A stretch of 64,000 nucleotides of DNA from Paramecium octaurelia (taxonomy: Eukaryota > Ciliophora > Oligohymenophorea > Peniculida > Parameciidae): contig CAJJDP010000045.1 of the NCBI GenBank assembly GCA_905182995.1, forward strand, positions 315,483 through 379,482, in the 5' to 3' direction. Below, piece by piece: positions 52,345 to 63,668 of this stretch. The notes under the pieces are model-generated. The model had not been told where the DNA came from, did not search any database, and worked only from the letters and a program-made list of their open reading frames with translations. Position 1 is the stretch's first letter. The number at the start of each line of letters is the position of its first letter. The translations under genes and the position numbers were made by a program.

Positions 52345-53685
52345 TCATTTATTTTTCTTCTTTAATTCTAAGTCTCTCAATTTCCAATAAGGAGCATTCT
52401 CATTTTTTAGACTTCCTCTTTTTGATCTAATCTATTGACATTTGATGTTTAATGATTCTTCTGTTTTTTATTTTCCTAATTATTCATCTAATCTATCAAT
52501 TTTCAATGCCTTATCCCAAACACTACTAGTAGGAGAGTTGTGAATTTCGATAGGATTCAGAGCTATTTAATCTAATATTTTTTCTTTGTCTTGGTCGAGT
52601 ATGATCATGATTTTTCTGCATTCGAGTCTATTTGTAAAGTTATTATTTTGTAAATCTTCCCCTTTATTTGATTCGAAGTATGGTTTTGTCATTTATTATG
52701 TTTTTTGGACTGGTTTAAAACTATCCTCACAACAGGAGGGTTTTCTTTTTTCAAAGTAAAAGTCAAGATTTTTTTAAAGTGAAATTTAATTATCCATAAT
52801 CTTTATATCTTAGAAAGAATTATTCCTTTCAAATGGATTCCTTGGTTCTTGGATATTATCATCTCTATTAGATTGCATGAATTAGGCAGTCCCAGGGGTA
52901 TCTACAGTTTTTTAAATAAGCTTGGATTCTTCAGTTTAGAGAGATGCTTAGAATGTGATTCTGTTAGAAATAGGGTTAGTTTCTGGTCCTAAGATTTCCA
53001 GAGGATTAGGAACTTTTTCTTGAATTTTCTTTTTCAATTCCTACAACTTAAGAAGAGTTGTATCTCTATCACTGACACTTTGTCTCTTTCTGTTAATCAC
53101 TATATTCTTTAAGGGCAAAGCCTCTTAACTAACTCGAATAGGTGACGCATCATTATTGTGGACTGTTTTATGTTTTTTTATTTCTTGATTGCTCACAACA
53201 TCCTTTTATTGTGGAGGTTGATGCTAGGATTAAATGGTATGACATTTCTAATATTTCTTGAGTAACTATAAAATATCGGGGGTTGATTTTTGTTTTTGTC
53301 TTTCAGGTTTGTGTATTTATGCATAAGAGCTTTATTTCTAAATTACATATTCCGATAATTTTCGCTTGATTGGAGTATGTATTTTTGAATAAGAATCTTT
53401 GCTTCCGTGACGTTAATGATCACTGATATTTGTTTGGTTAATACTCATATGTTTCTGTTAATTTAATTTGAGTATATTTTATATTATTAGTATAATCATA
53501 GCAACATAGAATTCAAGATAATCAGAAATAAGATTCTACTTTGTTGCATATCTTAGTTGATTTGTCAATACAGTCTCAGATATTTAATCTAGGATTCGAA
53601 AATCAATATTTAATTCTTTGGTGATTGCATTTAATCGATTGAGATTTTCTAAATTTTATGTGCGGTTTATCAGTCCTAAATCCAT
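52345..53685 (-). CDS. Lineage-specific disordered protein
   Basis: Intronless 446-aa frame from ATG 53685 to TGA 52345-52347; an internal ATG at 53448 would give 367 aa. The first 80 residues are helical with a hydrophobic patch (AMIILIIQNILKL). The rest is Lys/Ser/Asn/Gln-rich and mostly disordered, with SP/TP sites (KIHTPIKRK, NDASPIRVS, VDTPGTAQ) that could be phosphorylated. It ends in a basic KRGSLKNENAPYWKLRDL. No family recognised. Confidence 0.7.
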
Positions 53686-53871
53686 TTCAATAAACAATTA
53701 ATGACTAAAATTTCATTTTATACTAAGAATATTATGATAATATAGTAAAATTATTAAACTTAACATATAAATGGTTTTTTGTATTTGAAATCTCAAAAAT
53801 AGAAAATACATAAATGTAATCCTCAAGACCGCAATCCATCAAGTTCGTAATAAATTATTATAAATTTGTTA

Positions 53872-54629
53872 TCAGCTATCCTTATTCAGTAATTATTTAG
53901 TCATCTATTTATTCATACAATTCTGTATAATATTTTATTTAATAATAAAGTAGCTATATACAATAAATTCATCTTATTATTTTATTAAATTCAATTACTT
54001 CTCTTTATGAATGACCATTGTGTCTGAAGTTCCATCCTTAGTCTTCTCGACCAAGATTTCAACAGACCCAAATTCTCTATAAAATTGATGAGTTAACATA
54101 ACATTAAAAACATCATCAGTTAAAATTGAGTTGAAGATTATAAGATTGTAATCTAATATTTGGAATCAGAGTGCTATTTTTATAAATTAGTAACACTTTC
54201 ATTTATAAATGTTTTTAATTTTTTAATGTATCTATAATTAATTCATAAAATGTATTGCAATCGATATTTGAAAATTCAAAGCATTCCTATAAATTTTTTG
54301 TTAAGATTTTTGCTACTGCTATCTCGAACTAATTAGAGTGGATTTTAAGTTTATCTCAGGTTAATAAATACATCATCCTTAAATTCAACATTCTCCTCTT
54401 TCTCTATTCTGCTTGGTTATTTCTCATTCAATGCATTATCAACACATGTGCTCCCTAGTCTTTCGACGTTTTCTAGGTTATCTATACTATCTGTATCCCC
54501 TTTAATTAAATTTAAAGAGAATGGTTGCATTTGCAGTGTTTTAGGTGAAATTTCTTCTTTAAATGAGATCTGTCCAGCTTCAAAATTCTATAGTTTCTCT
54601 TTCACAGGCATTTGTTAACAACAACCCAT
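53872..54629 (-). CDS. Unknown protein with MGCC lipid-anchor motif
   Basis: Starts MGCCQQMPVKEKLQNFEAG: Gly2 plus Cys3/Cys4 is the classic dual N-myristoylation/palmitoylation signal, so plasma- or ciliary-membrane attachment is expected. Three coding stretches are clear: the first ~85 residues, a middle helical part (ECFEFSNIDCNTFYELI), and a final part (DDVFNVMLTHQFYREFGSVE) whose pattern resembles an RRM-like or ferredoxin fold. They lie in different frames, so at least two short introns are present (around 54315-54360 and 54150-54195), but I could not fix their borders. End at TGA 53872-53874 is the best reading. Confidence 0.6.
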
Positions 54630-54880
54630 TATTTTATTTATTTAATAGGAGAATCAAAATATTTTAGTTTCAAATGGCTTTAATTATAATTAAGTTTAAT
54701 AAGTTAATTAGATTGCTCAATATATCTAAAATGTTATGCCACTTATTCTTGATTGAATTCTTTAGAGTAATTCTGTTTGATAATCATTTGATCAGCAGGA
54801 TACTGGACTTAAGGAGTTCCAAACTTTTTGATGTATTGATATTTTAGTTACTCCTGAAAGAAGGATTTCTGATTGTTCAT
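54602..54880 (-). CDS. Hypothetical 92-aa protein
   Basis: Continuous frame from ATG 54880 to TGA 54602-54604, starting MNNQKSFFQEQLKYQYIKKF, Gln/Lys/Asn-rich and helical. Its last 28 nt overlap the start of the MGCC gene in another frame, so the true end may be earlier through an unseen splice, or the two may be exons of one gene. No family recognised. Confidence 0.5.
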
Positions 54881-54994
54881 TTATTAATATAAAATTTACA
54901 TTTCAAAAATTTTATTATTAAAATATATTATATAGCGAATTAATTTAATTCTTGGTAATTAAGGTGAAAACATTAAATAATTTTTCAAATCTTT

Positions 54995-56074
54995 ATGAGC
55001 AATAATTTATTCAACGTTCTCAACTTCTCTGACACAGAAGAAGCCCCAGAATAATAATAGAAAAAGTCTAAGAAAAATAATAACAACAAGGAATAGGTGA
55101 TACCAGTTGAGTAAGTACAAAAAGAAAATACTAAACATGATAATCCCGCTCCTAAACAAAAAGGCGTTCCTGCTGAGCCACACCCAAAGGATAGATAGTC
55201 TGGCACTGGAAGAGGCAAGGAATAAAGAAAAGAAGGTGGTGGAAGAAACAATTGGGGAAATTACAAAGATGACCTCAAAGAAGAAAAATATATTGCAAAA
55301 GAGAGAAAGACTTAGGATGCACCAACAGAAGAATAAAACGAATAAACAACACAACCAGTTTAACCTCCTGCCCCTGAAAAGACTCTTGCCGATTATTACT
55401 AATAAAGAGGAGCTGTAATCATATTTACTATTAATTTAGAATGTTGAAGACGTTCTCAAGAAGACTGAGACCAAACCACAAGTGACCAAGCAAATTGACG
55501 AAGAGGCATTGAAAAAGGATAAGCTTTTTGTCATGAAAACAAAAGAAGACGAAAAAAAACAATAAGAACAAAAATAGAAAAAAACAAGACAACAATAACC
55601 ATATAGAAGCGAGCTTAATACCTAAGCTGCTGAATACTTGGGATTCACAAATCAAACTTAAGAGCCTGAAAGAAAACATGAAAGAAGAGGAGAAAGAAGA
55701 TAATAAGATAAATAAGAACCAGTTTAAGAATAATAATAATAATAATAATAATAATAAGGTGAAACTTAAGCTTAAGAAGAAAAGGGAGAAAGAAAGGAAA
55801 GAGGTGATAGACAAGGAGATAGATAAGGAGATAGACAAGATAGAGGACCTAGATAAAATAAAGGATACAAAGGTGATAGATAAGATAGACCACAACATGA
55901 TAGATAAAATAGAGATAACAACACAAGAGATTAAAGAAGAGGAGATAACCACAGAAAGGGAGATGATAATAGACAAGATAAAAAACCTCAATAAAGATAA
56001 TAAGTATACTAATTTATTTATTATTTTAGGAGTAAGGAATTCAATTGGATGACAAAGATTTCCCATCTTTATGA
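54995..56074 (+). CDS. Stm1/SERBP1 (HABP4-family) ribosome-binding protein
   Basis: 342 aa after removing introns 55415-55439 (25 nt) and 56004-56029 (26 nt). Diagnostic core: DRQSGTGRGKEQRKEGGGR followed by NNWGNYKDD, the HABP4/SERBP1 signature, then TLADYYQQRG, as in Stm1. The C-terminal third is extremely charged: a Gln run (TAA codons at 55731-55755), then repeats around GDRQ. It ends with LDDKDFPSL, the conserved family terminus. Stm1/SERBP1 sits in the mRNA channel of idle 80S ribosomes and preserves them in starvation. The other frames across 55.1-56.1 kb are shadows of this repetitive, A-rich coding DNA. Confidence 0.92.
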
Positions 56075-56194
56075 GTGTGATGAGTATTAAAATATCAATC
56101 ATTATCTATATAATGTATAATAGTTCTTTAAAAATATTATTTGGATCATATAACTTATAAAAAATAATTAAATGTATATATATATGAACATTAA

Positions 56195-57169
56195 TCAATA
56201 TTATTTAATTAATAGTCGATGATATGATGTTAGAACTTTGCCTTTTAGTAATCTATTTGAAGGTGCAGTACCTGGTCTGGCAAGTGGTTTTATCGATTAT
56301 CGATCAGATTTTATGCTAAAGATATTCAATTTTTTTTATAATTATTCATCCACAATTTAGTTCAAAGTGTATTTTTTATTCATCCAATTGTTATCAGAAG
56401 GCTGAATAAAAAGTTTGATAGGCATGTGTGAATATTGCATTTTAGGCTGGGGTGTGTTGAACTTTTTGAATTCACTGTTACTTAATAGATCAAAAATATA
56501 TACATCTATTAATAAGGTGGTATGAATTGAGACACTAGGATTTATTTCCATTAAACTTTTTTAATACCAATTTCTTTTTTTCTCTTAGGCTCGTTTGAGT
56601 AAGTTCGCTGGCTATTTAGATAGGTGTTTCTTGCTAGTATTTCATCGTCATTTTGGGCTTCATCCCAGTTTTAACTAAGCTTGGAGACTTGAAGCCACTT
56701 TTCATAATTGAGTAGTTATTGAACAACATTAGATTTAATTTCAAAATCGTTTTTTAGATTTTGTATATATTGTAAAGTCTTTTATAATGTCCATTTAAAT
56801 CTAGGAGTAAGTTTTGGAGCGAATACTTGCGCATTAAAAATACAACCACCACAAAAACTGAACGATTGAATGCTCTAATAGAATGAACTAAAACAGCTTC
56901 TCCTGCTTCAAGGGCATCATTAATAAAGGCGAAACAACGGGAATGGTCGAATGCAAATTGGGTTTCACTTTCTAACCACTAATAGGACAAATATTCAATG
57001 CCGATGGATTCCCAATGATTAGGAATATGTTTGGCAGCACAATTAATTATCTTGGTTATCTTGTTAGTCACCAAGAACTCTAGATCCTCATGTTTTAGAT
57101 CACATTTACATGGGCTGCACCCTAATCTCCAAGGTAAAGACCATCAATGATACGAGTTGGCAATTACAT
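56195..57169 (-). CDS. Dual-specificity-phosphatase-like pseudophosphatase
   Basis: DUSP fold: RIIDGLYLGDQGAAH, then (after a 23-nt intron at about 57088-57110) DLEFLVTNKITKIINCAAKH, IPNHWESIGIEYL, FINDALEAGEAVLVHS, and (after a 26-nt intron) FKWTLQKTLQYIQ. The P-loop should read HCxxGxxR; here it is HSIRAFNR. The catalytic Cys is Ser (codon at 56880-56882) and the Gly is lost, while the Arg is kept. It should bind but not hydrolyse phosphopeptides, like STYX. A C-terminal tail of about 120 residues (MEINPSVSIHTT, ending LLIKQY) lies in a frame that I could not join exactly; another short intron or a base error is near 56545-56590. Confidence 0.78.
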
Positions 57170-57940
57170 TAAATTATATATATTTATTATTATATGATTT
57201 ATGAAATCCTACTGAAGCAGCTTTTTTTATTCATTTTATTTTAGTCAAGTTTTATATAATGAGAAGTGCAATTAAATGCAAAACTATATATTTCAATCTA
57301 ATTTTAATCAATTATTTAATTGATCAAGTATACAATGAGATTATAGAATTAATCAATTATAAAATGTGTATCAGCCCATTATTAAAGTTGCCATCTGCAA
57401 ATTAGGATTTGAAACGAAGAGTCTTTTTTAATTGTAATTTAATTCCATATCAATTTATAGTTTAATCAAAGTATTTGAAGTCTGTAATATTAATTAATGA
57501 GTTGGAAATAGTTATCTTTTAAAAAAGGAATCAATTTTAACTCTCTATTTTGTCAATGTCTCTGACATTACTTAATAGACAATGGTAAGAAACCAAATAA
57601 AAATGGAAATTACATCTGATTTGCTCAAATATCATTAATTATTGAAAGGGGTATTCAAAGATAAAAAAGATATTTAATCAAATCATATTCTAAATAGAAT
57701 TTATGATGGTATATTATAAAAGATTTTCTGAGTTAATATTCATCAGTAACTGAGCAATATCTCTATATATTTTAGAATTATCATGTGATGAAATCCAAAT
57801 AATAATTTCTGCAAAAGACTTGAACTTCTAAAATGTTTCTTGTGTAAATTTGTTGATTCTAAAGTAATCATAGAGTTCAAAGTGATGAGTAGTGTGTGTA
57901 TATGTCTATATAATATTAATAATAAACTTTAAAATTAATT
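57170..57940. other. Intergenic, AT-rich
   Basis: 771 nt between the divergent pseudophosphatase and the next gene. No ORF, repeat or RNA-like structure recognised. Confidence 0.6.
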
Positions 57941-59072
57941 ATGAAACAGAATAATTATACAGTAAAGGATGGGCACACAGAGAAAATCAAACAACCTCTA
58001 TATGACTTTCAGAAGGTTCACTTCTAAGTAATCTTAAACGTTTATTAACTCTAGAATTCTATAAAATAGAACCAAAACTACTAACTTAAAGAAAAGCAGG
58101 TTGCAATTAAACCTATTTCCACACTTTCTAATTAACAAGCCATTTTATACAATAAGAAGACAAACCAGAATCTTTTACTAAAATTCATATAAACAACTAA
58201 AACACCATTATAGCCTATAATATCTAAAAAGGAATAGCCCAGAATTAATGTAATTACAAAAAGTATGAAAGAATAATTACTTATTAAGATAACTAAGTTA
58301 ACTGTTTACCAAAAGTCAACGATAACAAAAAGAAAGATAATGATTATCGAAAACATATAAGTGAAGCAATTTTGATGTAAAAATATCACACTACACGATT
58401 GATTGAGTATTAAAATTAAAAGACCTTTTCCATTCTCAATAAATTGACGAACAACAAATTTAATAAAAGCAGATATTGCAATCTCAACTTTCTATAATAA
58501 ATCAATAAACAATAGAAATTTGTAATATTTGTCATACAAAAATTGGAGTTGTTTGGCGTTAAACATACATCTTCATTTCTTGGCAAAAATCCACCCACTT
58601 ATCAATGTTCTTTTTTTTCAGATCAAAAATTGTTATATAGAAGCAAACCTGTTGAATATAATGAATTTCTTGAGTCTATTATCGGATTTAATTGCTAGGA
58701 ATTTACATCCATATATGTATTGATAGAAAAGATTAAACAAAACGAAGAAGTATTAGTTTTTTATTCAATAATTAGTTTTAAGTAGGTGAGGTTATTTACA
58801 TCGAAAGTTATTCTCATATTACAACTACTCCTCTGAAAGATAATATTATGATTAAGGTTAGCGACGAAATAGAAGGTGATATAAAGAAGACGATATCTGA
58901 TGAATAAGTTACAGTTGGGAAACTTCAATACAAAGTATTGTAATTATGTCAATAAAATAATTAAAATAAATTACAAGCTCCCTAATCTATTTACGCTATT
59001 CAAATTTAATAGTCAACTCCTCGACCTTCAGCTAGATAAATAGATTAGAACACACCTACACAATTAAAATGA
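57941..59072 (+). CDS. Unknown Lys/Gln-rich protein
   Basis: Coding throughout, but in pieces: a start MKQNNYTVKDGHTEK, a 27-nt intron at about 58030-58056, a basic Gln-rich section, a central section with FLGKNPPTYQCSFFSDQK and YNEFLESIIGFNCQEF, and a C-terminal section (QVGEVIYIESYSHITTTP; KVSDEIEGDIKKT) reached by a 26-nt intron at about 58748-58773. It ends at TGA 59070-59072. One more short intron is needed near 58250-58330. The C-terminal part has beta-strand periodicity, possibly C2-like. No family recognised. Confidence 0.65.
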
Positions 59073-59224
59073 TTATTAATTTGTTAACTAGTTACATTAT
59101 TATAAAAAATTATAAAAAAATAATAAATGTATGTAAATTAAATAATTTTTAGTTAATCTCATAAATTTTAAAGGTGCATAATAGAGATTTTAAATAATTG
59201 AAATACTGAATTAGAAATAAAATC

Positions 59225-59951
59225 ATGTGTGAAGAGGTTGATAAATTGACAATAATAAAAATTCTTACTATTCAAATCAAAATAATAAATTAAATAATGG
59301 TTGAAATACAGTTCAACCTAATTTATTAAGTTCTACTGCTGCTTTAAGTTATTGAAACTATCGACTACCCTATGAAGATTTTGCATTTAGTTATGACATA
59401 AATCAAACAAAAACATGCAAGTATTAATAAAGACATTTTTAGAAAGATATGGTTTATTTTAATGAATTTATCCCTTGTTTCTTAACTTTTAAGGATTTTA
59501 TCTACAAGGTTAGCTTCTTAAACTGACTTCGTATTTTGGGCTTGGGATGGATATATTCTTGTAAATTATCTTATCATTTTGATTTCATAACTTTCTATAA
59601 AAATTTACCCTTGCTTCCTGTTTCAAATTTTATTTATTTCTTTTCATCAGTCATACAAAAGAATAGCAATTTTTCATAATTTCACTTACTCTAAAGAAGA
59701 TTATCCTTCTATTTGTATAGGTAGACTTTTATGCACTTGATTATTCAAAAAGTATTGAAACCTTAACAAGTATTCAGTCCAAGAATTCATTCATTTATAT
59801 TATTCTTGTGAATTGTATAATAATTTCTGATAAAACTTTGAAGGAAGCTTAAGTTATTTAATTCTTGATGACATTAATTATTAAATTATAAATCACACAG
59901 CCATAGAGTAATTATTTAGTTTGTAAAGATGTTAATTTTTCGCTGATTTGA
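59225..59951 (+). CDS. Hypothetical hydrophobic/helical protein
   Basis: Frame from ATG 59225 (or in-frame ATG 59297) to TGA 59949-59951, with a 31-nt GT..CAG intron at 59620-59650 giving about 231 (or 207) aa. Strongly Ile/Leu-rich helices (KIWFILMNLSLVSQLLRIL; NSFIYIILVNCIIISDK) and an unusual DFVFWAWDGY. Its 3' end overlaps the convergent gene by about 59 nt, which lowers confidence. The composition might also arise from AT-rich non-coding DNA. Confidence 0.45.
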
Positions 59952-60417
59952 TCAAATTGTCTACTTGGATGTACAAAGGACTTTTGGGGATCTTGGGAGA
60001 AATTAAGGTAACATTTTTTGATTCTCGAAGGACTGAACCTCTGATTAAAAATAAAACATAATACTCAGTGCGAAGTCGAGTGGTGCCATTTTTGCTTTGC
60101 GATCTTGATTTATATAATGAATTGTTATTGGAACGATTTTCATTGACTGATGGTTGCTTTTTGGGTTTGAGTAATCGTATTAGTAATGTTTTGCTGGTCT
60201 TGGGCATAGTACGTTCAGTTTCCATAGATTTATTGCGGATGGGTTTGCATAAATTGTATAATCCAATGTTTTTCAAAGAATCTAATGAATCATCATCTGA
60301 AAAATCATTCCCTTCTCGTTCAAATACATAATTATGGTTATGGCGACTCTTAGCAAATCGCTTCTCTATTTCCTACTTGAACTCGATTGTTTGTAATCTC
60401 ACAAGCTCTTCAGACAT
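59893..60417 (-). CDS. Basic Ser/Asn-rich protein, unknown
   Basis: Continuous 174-aa frame, ATG 60417 to TGA 59893-59895. An acidic patch (NDFSDDDSLDSLKN) is followed by a basic region (LLKPKKQPSVNENRS; LYKSRSQSKNGTTRL). A 24-nt GTA..CAG segment near 60045-60068, read YYVLFLIR in frame, looks like a real intron whose length is a multiple of three and which lacks TGA; removing it gives 166 aa and a smoother basic domain. No family recognised. Confidence 0.7.
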
Positions 60418-60894
60418 AATATATCGTTAGAATTTTAATTAAATTAATATCAAAATGAGTGAAGCCACAGACATCATTTCATACAGCTTTAATTACATTA
60501 GTTTAATTACTATAGAGAGAATGAGCATCAAGTATAGTAGAGATTATTGAAACACATCATTATAATGATACAATTCGATTATGAAGTCAAATAGAAAATT
60601 GTTTGCTAATAATATAATTATACTTTTATGATTGCCATCTCAATGGAGGATGCCATTTTAATTCATTATGCTAGGTCAACAATACAAAGAAGATTTATAT
60701 AAATTGGAAGTGGATAATGAAATATCATAATAAAATCAATGAATTTTATACTCTATTGGGTGATATCTAATCATACAAAAATATGTGTACACAGTGATTA
60801 ATTAACGAATCTATACATATTTAAATTTGGTGTCAAATATTTCCATACTTTTAGGTTAATAAAATTTATTTAATTTGTTTGACCAATTATTTTA
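60418..60894. other. Intergenic / promoter of SUMO ligase gene
   Basis: 477 nt of AT-rich DNA between two divergent genes. The last 81 nt (from 60814) belong to the 1427-bp direct repeat. No other feature. Confidence 0.55.
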
Positions 60895-62240
60895 ATGAAA
60901 TTAATGAAATCATAGTAATTGCAAAAAGACTTGGAAGCATTTCAAAAATAGCTCAAATTAACACTTCCAACCATAATTAATAGAGTGACCAAGGATATAG
61001 GATAGATACTTTATTTTGAGAAATTGTTTAAGGACGCAAAACCAAATTCAGTCTAAGAATTATATTTTTAAAGTCTTCTTAGATTGGATCCCCACATAGC
61101 AAGACAATAACCATAATTAGATGAACCCATTCAGAACATTAATGAAATGATACATATGTATTTTGAATAGCAAGCAGCCAAATTATAAGAAATGGTATTA
61201 TTAGAAAAAGAGCTCAAAATGATGAGAGAATTGGAAGAATTGTAAGTAAGTTAGGAGAGTACACAAATATAAAATGCTTGTATAGAAGTGGAATAGTAAA
61301 AAGGAATGGAAGTAGAAAAATAGAACATGGAAGAGGTATGCAATACAATCAAAAGGAAATATTGGAGACAAGCTTAATCACCTAATTGTGATTAGTGTTT
61401 CTGTGGAAATCAATTACATTATAAGTAAATAGTCAAATGTCAATTATGCGAAAAACATTTTCATGTGAATTGTCTAGATAAAAGTTATGATGAAAGATAT
61501 GTTAAGCATTTCACATGTCCAAGATGTACCTTATATCATATGGATTAATTTTGTGAAGTGATCTCAGTTATTATAGATCCATTTTCATTTAAGAAAACAG
61601 GGCTGACCAGCACTAAATCTATTAAATTTAAATCAGATACTAATAAAATTGATATCAGATGCATTAGAATGGATTGTCCCCTATCAGCTGAAGAAATCAC
61701 CTGGCCAGATCTAGGAGAATTGCACATTAACAATAAGAAAGTGGCTGAATTTATTCCATTGGCTTAGTAGAGTTGTCAACATAAACGTAAAGATGAGAAA
61801 CTGATATTCACAATTCCATAAAACGAAGAATGTACTCTAATGTTGAAAGAAATAATCCCTGGCATGGAGTAGAAGAGAAAATATAGAATTCAAGGGGAAT
61901 AATTGCATTATATTGCTGCCTACAAAACTAAACAGTATTCTGCAAAATAACTAATAGAAAAGATTACTACATCGAGTGAAAATTGGATGAGTGTAGAACA
62001 AGCATAGGATTTTATTATACTATAGATGAATTACATATCTTCTACTGGTATCAAGTAAATTAAATAAACTATTTCTTTGTTGTGTTGCTTATGTTCCACT
62101 TTGATGGTCACTCCTGTCAGGGGGATCTATTGCAATCATATCTAATGTTTCTCTCTAGAAAATTATTTATTGATGCTTGAATTGTCAAATCCAAGAAAAT
62201 GGAGATGTCCCATTTGTAAAGCCAAGTTGTTCAAATTATA
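60814..62240. repeat. 1427-bp direct repeat, copy 1
   Basis: Identical as far as I can read to 62242-63668 (offset 1428). Ends exactly at the N at 62241. Confidence 0.9.
60895..62240 (+). CDS. SIZ/PIAS-type SUMO E3 ligase, copy cut by gap
   Basis: Intronless frame from ATG 60895, running 448 codons into the N. Domain order: Gln/Lys-rich helical N-terminus, a PHD-type zinc finger (CFCGNQLHYK, CQLCEKHFHVNC, FTCPRCTLYHMDQF), a PINIT-like beta domain (RIQGEQLHY is a trace of it), then the SP-RING: LCCLCSTLMVTPVRG, YCNHIQCFSLENYL, WRCPICKAKL. PHD plus SP-RING is the architecture of plant SIZ1 and fungal Siz/PIAS SUMO ligases. This copy has no end; it is an exact duplicate of the longer copy after the gap. 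Confidence 0.9.
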
Positions 62241-62241
62241 N
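62241..62241. other. Single N (assembly gap)
   Basis: Undetermined base between two exact 1427-bp copies; same arrangement as at 28343. Confidence 0.9.
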
Positions 62242-63668
62242 TACATATTTAAATTTGGTGTCAAATATTTCCATACTTTTAGGTTAATAAAATTTATTTA
62301 ATTTGTTTGACCAATTATTTTAATGAAATTAATGAAATCATAGTAATTGCAAAAAGACTTGGAAGCATTTCAAAAATAGCTCAAATTAACACTTCCAACC
62401 ATAATTAATAGAGTGACCAAGGATATAGGATAGATACTTTATTTTGAGAAATTGTTTAAGGACGCAAAACCAAATTCAGTCTAAGAATTATATTTTTAAA
62501 GTCTTCTTAGATTGGATCCCCACATAGCAAGACAATAACCATAATTAGATGAACCCATTCAGAACATTAATGAAATGATACATATGTATTTTGAATAGCA
62601 AGCAGCCAAATTATAAGAAATGGTATTATTAGAAAAAGAGCTCAAAATGATGAGAGAATTGGAAGAATTGTAAGTAAGTTAGGAGAGTACACAAATATAA
62701 AATGCTTGTATAGAAGTGGAATAGTAAAAAGGAATGGAAGTAGAAAAATAGAACATGGAAGAGGTATGCAATACAATCAAAAGGAAATATTGGAGACAAG
62801 CTTAATCACCTAATTGTGATTAGTGTTTCTGTGGAAATCAATTACATTATAAGTAAATAGTCAAATGTCAATTATGCGAAAAACATTTTCATGTGAATTG
62901 TCTAGATAAAAGTTATGATGAAAGATATGTTAAGCATTTCACATGTCCAAGATGTACCTTATATCATATGGATTAATTTTGTGAAGTGATCTCAGTTATT
63001 ATAGATCCATTTTCATTTAAGAAAACAGGGCTGACCAGCACTAAATCTATTAAATTTAAATCAGATACTAATAAAATTGATATCAGATGCATTAGAATGG
63101 ATTGTCCCCTATCAGCTGAAGAAATCACCTGGCCAGATCTAGGAGAATTGCACATTAACAATAAGAAAGTGGCTGAATTTATTCCATTGGCTTAGTAGAG
63201 TTGTCAACATAAACGTAAAGATGAGAAACTGATATTCACAATTCCATAAAACGAAGAATGTACTCTAATGTTGAAAGAAATAATCCCTGGCATGGAGTAG
63301 AAGAGAAAATATAGAATTCAAGGGGAATAATTGCATTATATTGCTGCCTACAAAACTAAACAGTATTCTGCAAAATAACTAATAGAAAAGATTACTACAT
63401 CGAGTGAAAATTGGATGAGTGTAGAACAAGCATAGGATTTTATTATACTATAGATGAATTACATATCTTCTACTGGTATCAAGTAAATTAAATAAACTAT
63501 TTCTTTGTTGTGTTGCTTATGTTCCACTTTGATGGTCACTCCTGTCAGGGGGATCTATTGCAATCATATCTAATGTTTCTCTCTAGAAAATTATTTATTG
63601 ATGCTTGAATTGTCAAATCCAAGAAAATGGAGATGTCCCATTTGTAAAGCCAAGTTGTTCAAATTATA
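62242..63668. repeat. 1427-bp direct repeat, copy 2
   Basis: Second exact copy. From 63669 the sequence is unique and continues the same reading frame, so this copy is the one continuous with the gene's 3' part. Confidence 0.9.

Noticed and set aside
55007-56102. Long minus-strand Leu/Phe/Ser-rich ORFs (up to 223 codons) and alternative plus-strand Lys-rich ORFs
   Set aside because: They are shadows of the purine-rich SERBP1-like coding sequence, whose own frame carries family motifs and two clean introns.
57081-57112. Frameshift in the pseudophosphatase after YLGDQGAAH
   Set aside because: A 23-nt GTA..GAG intron there restores the family pattern exactly (AAH followed by DLEFL), so no lesion is needed.
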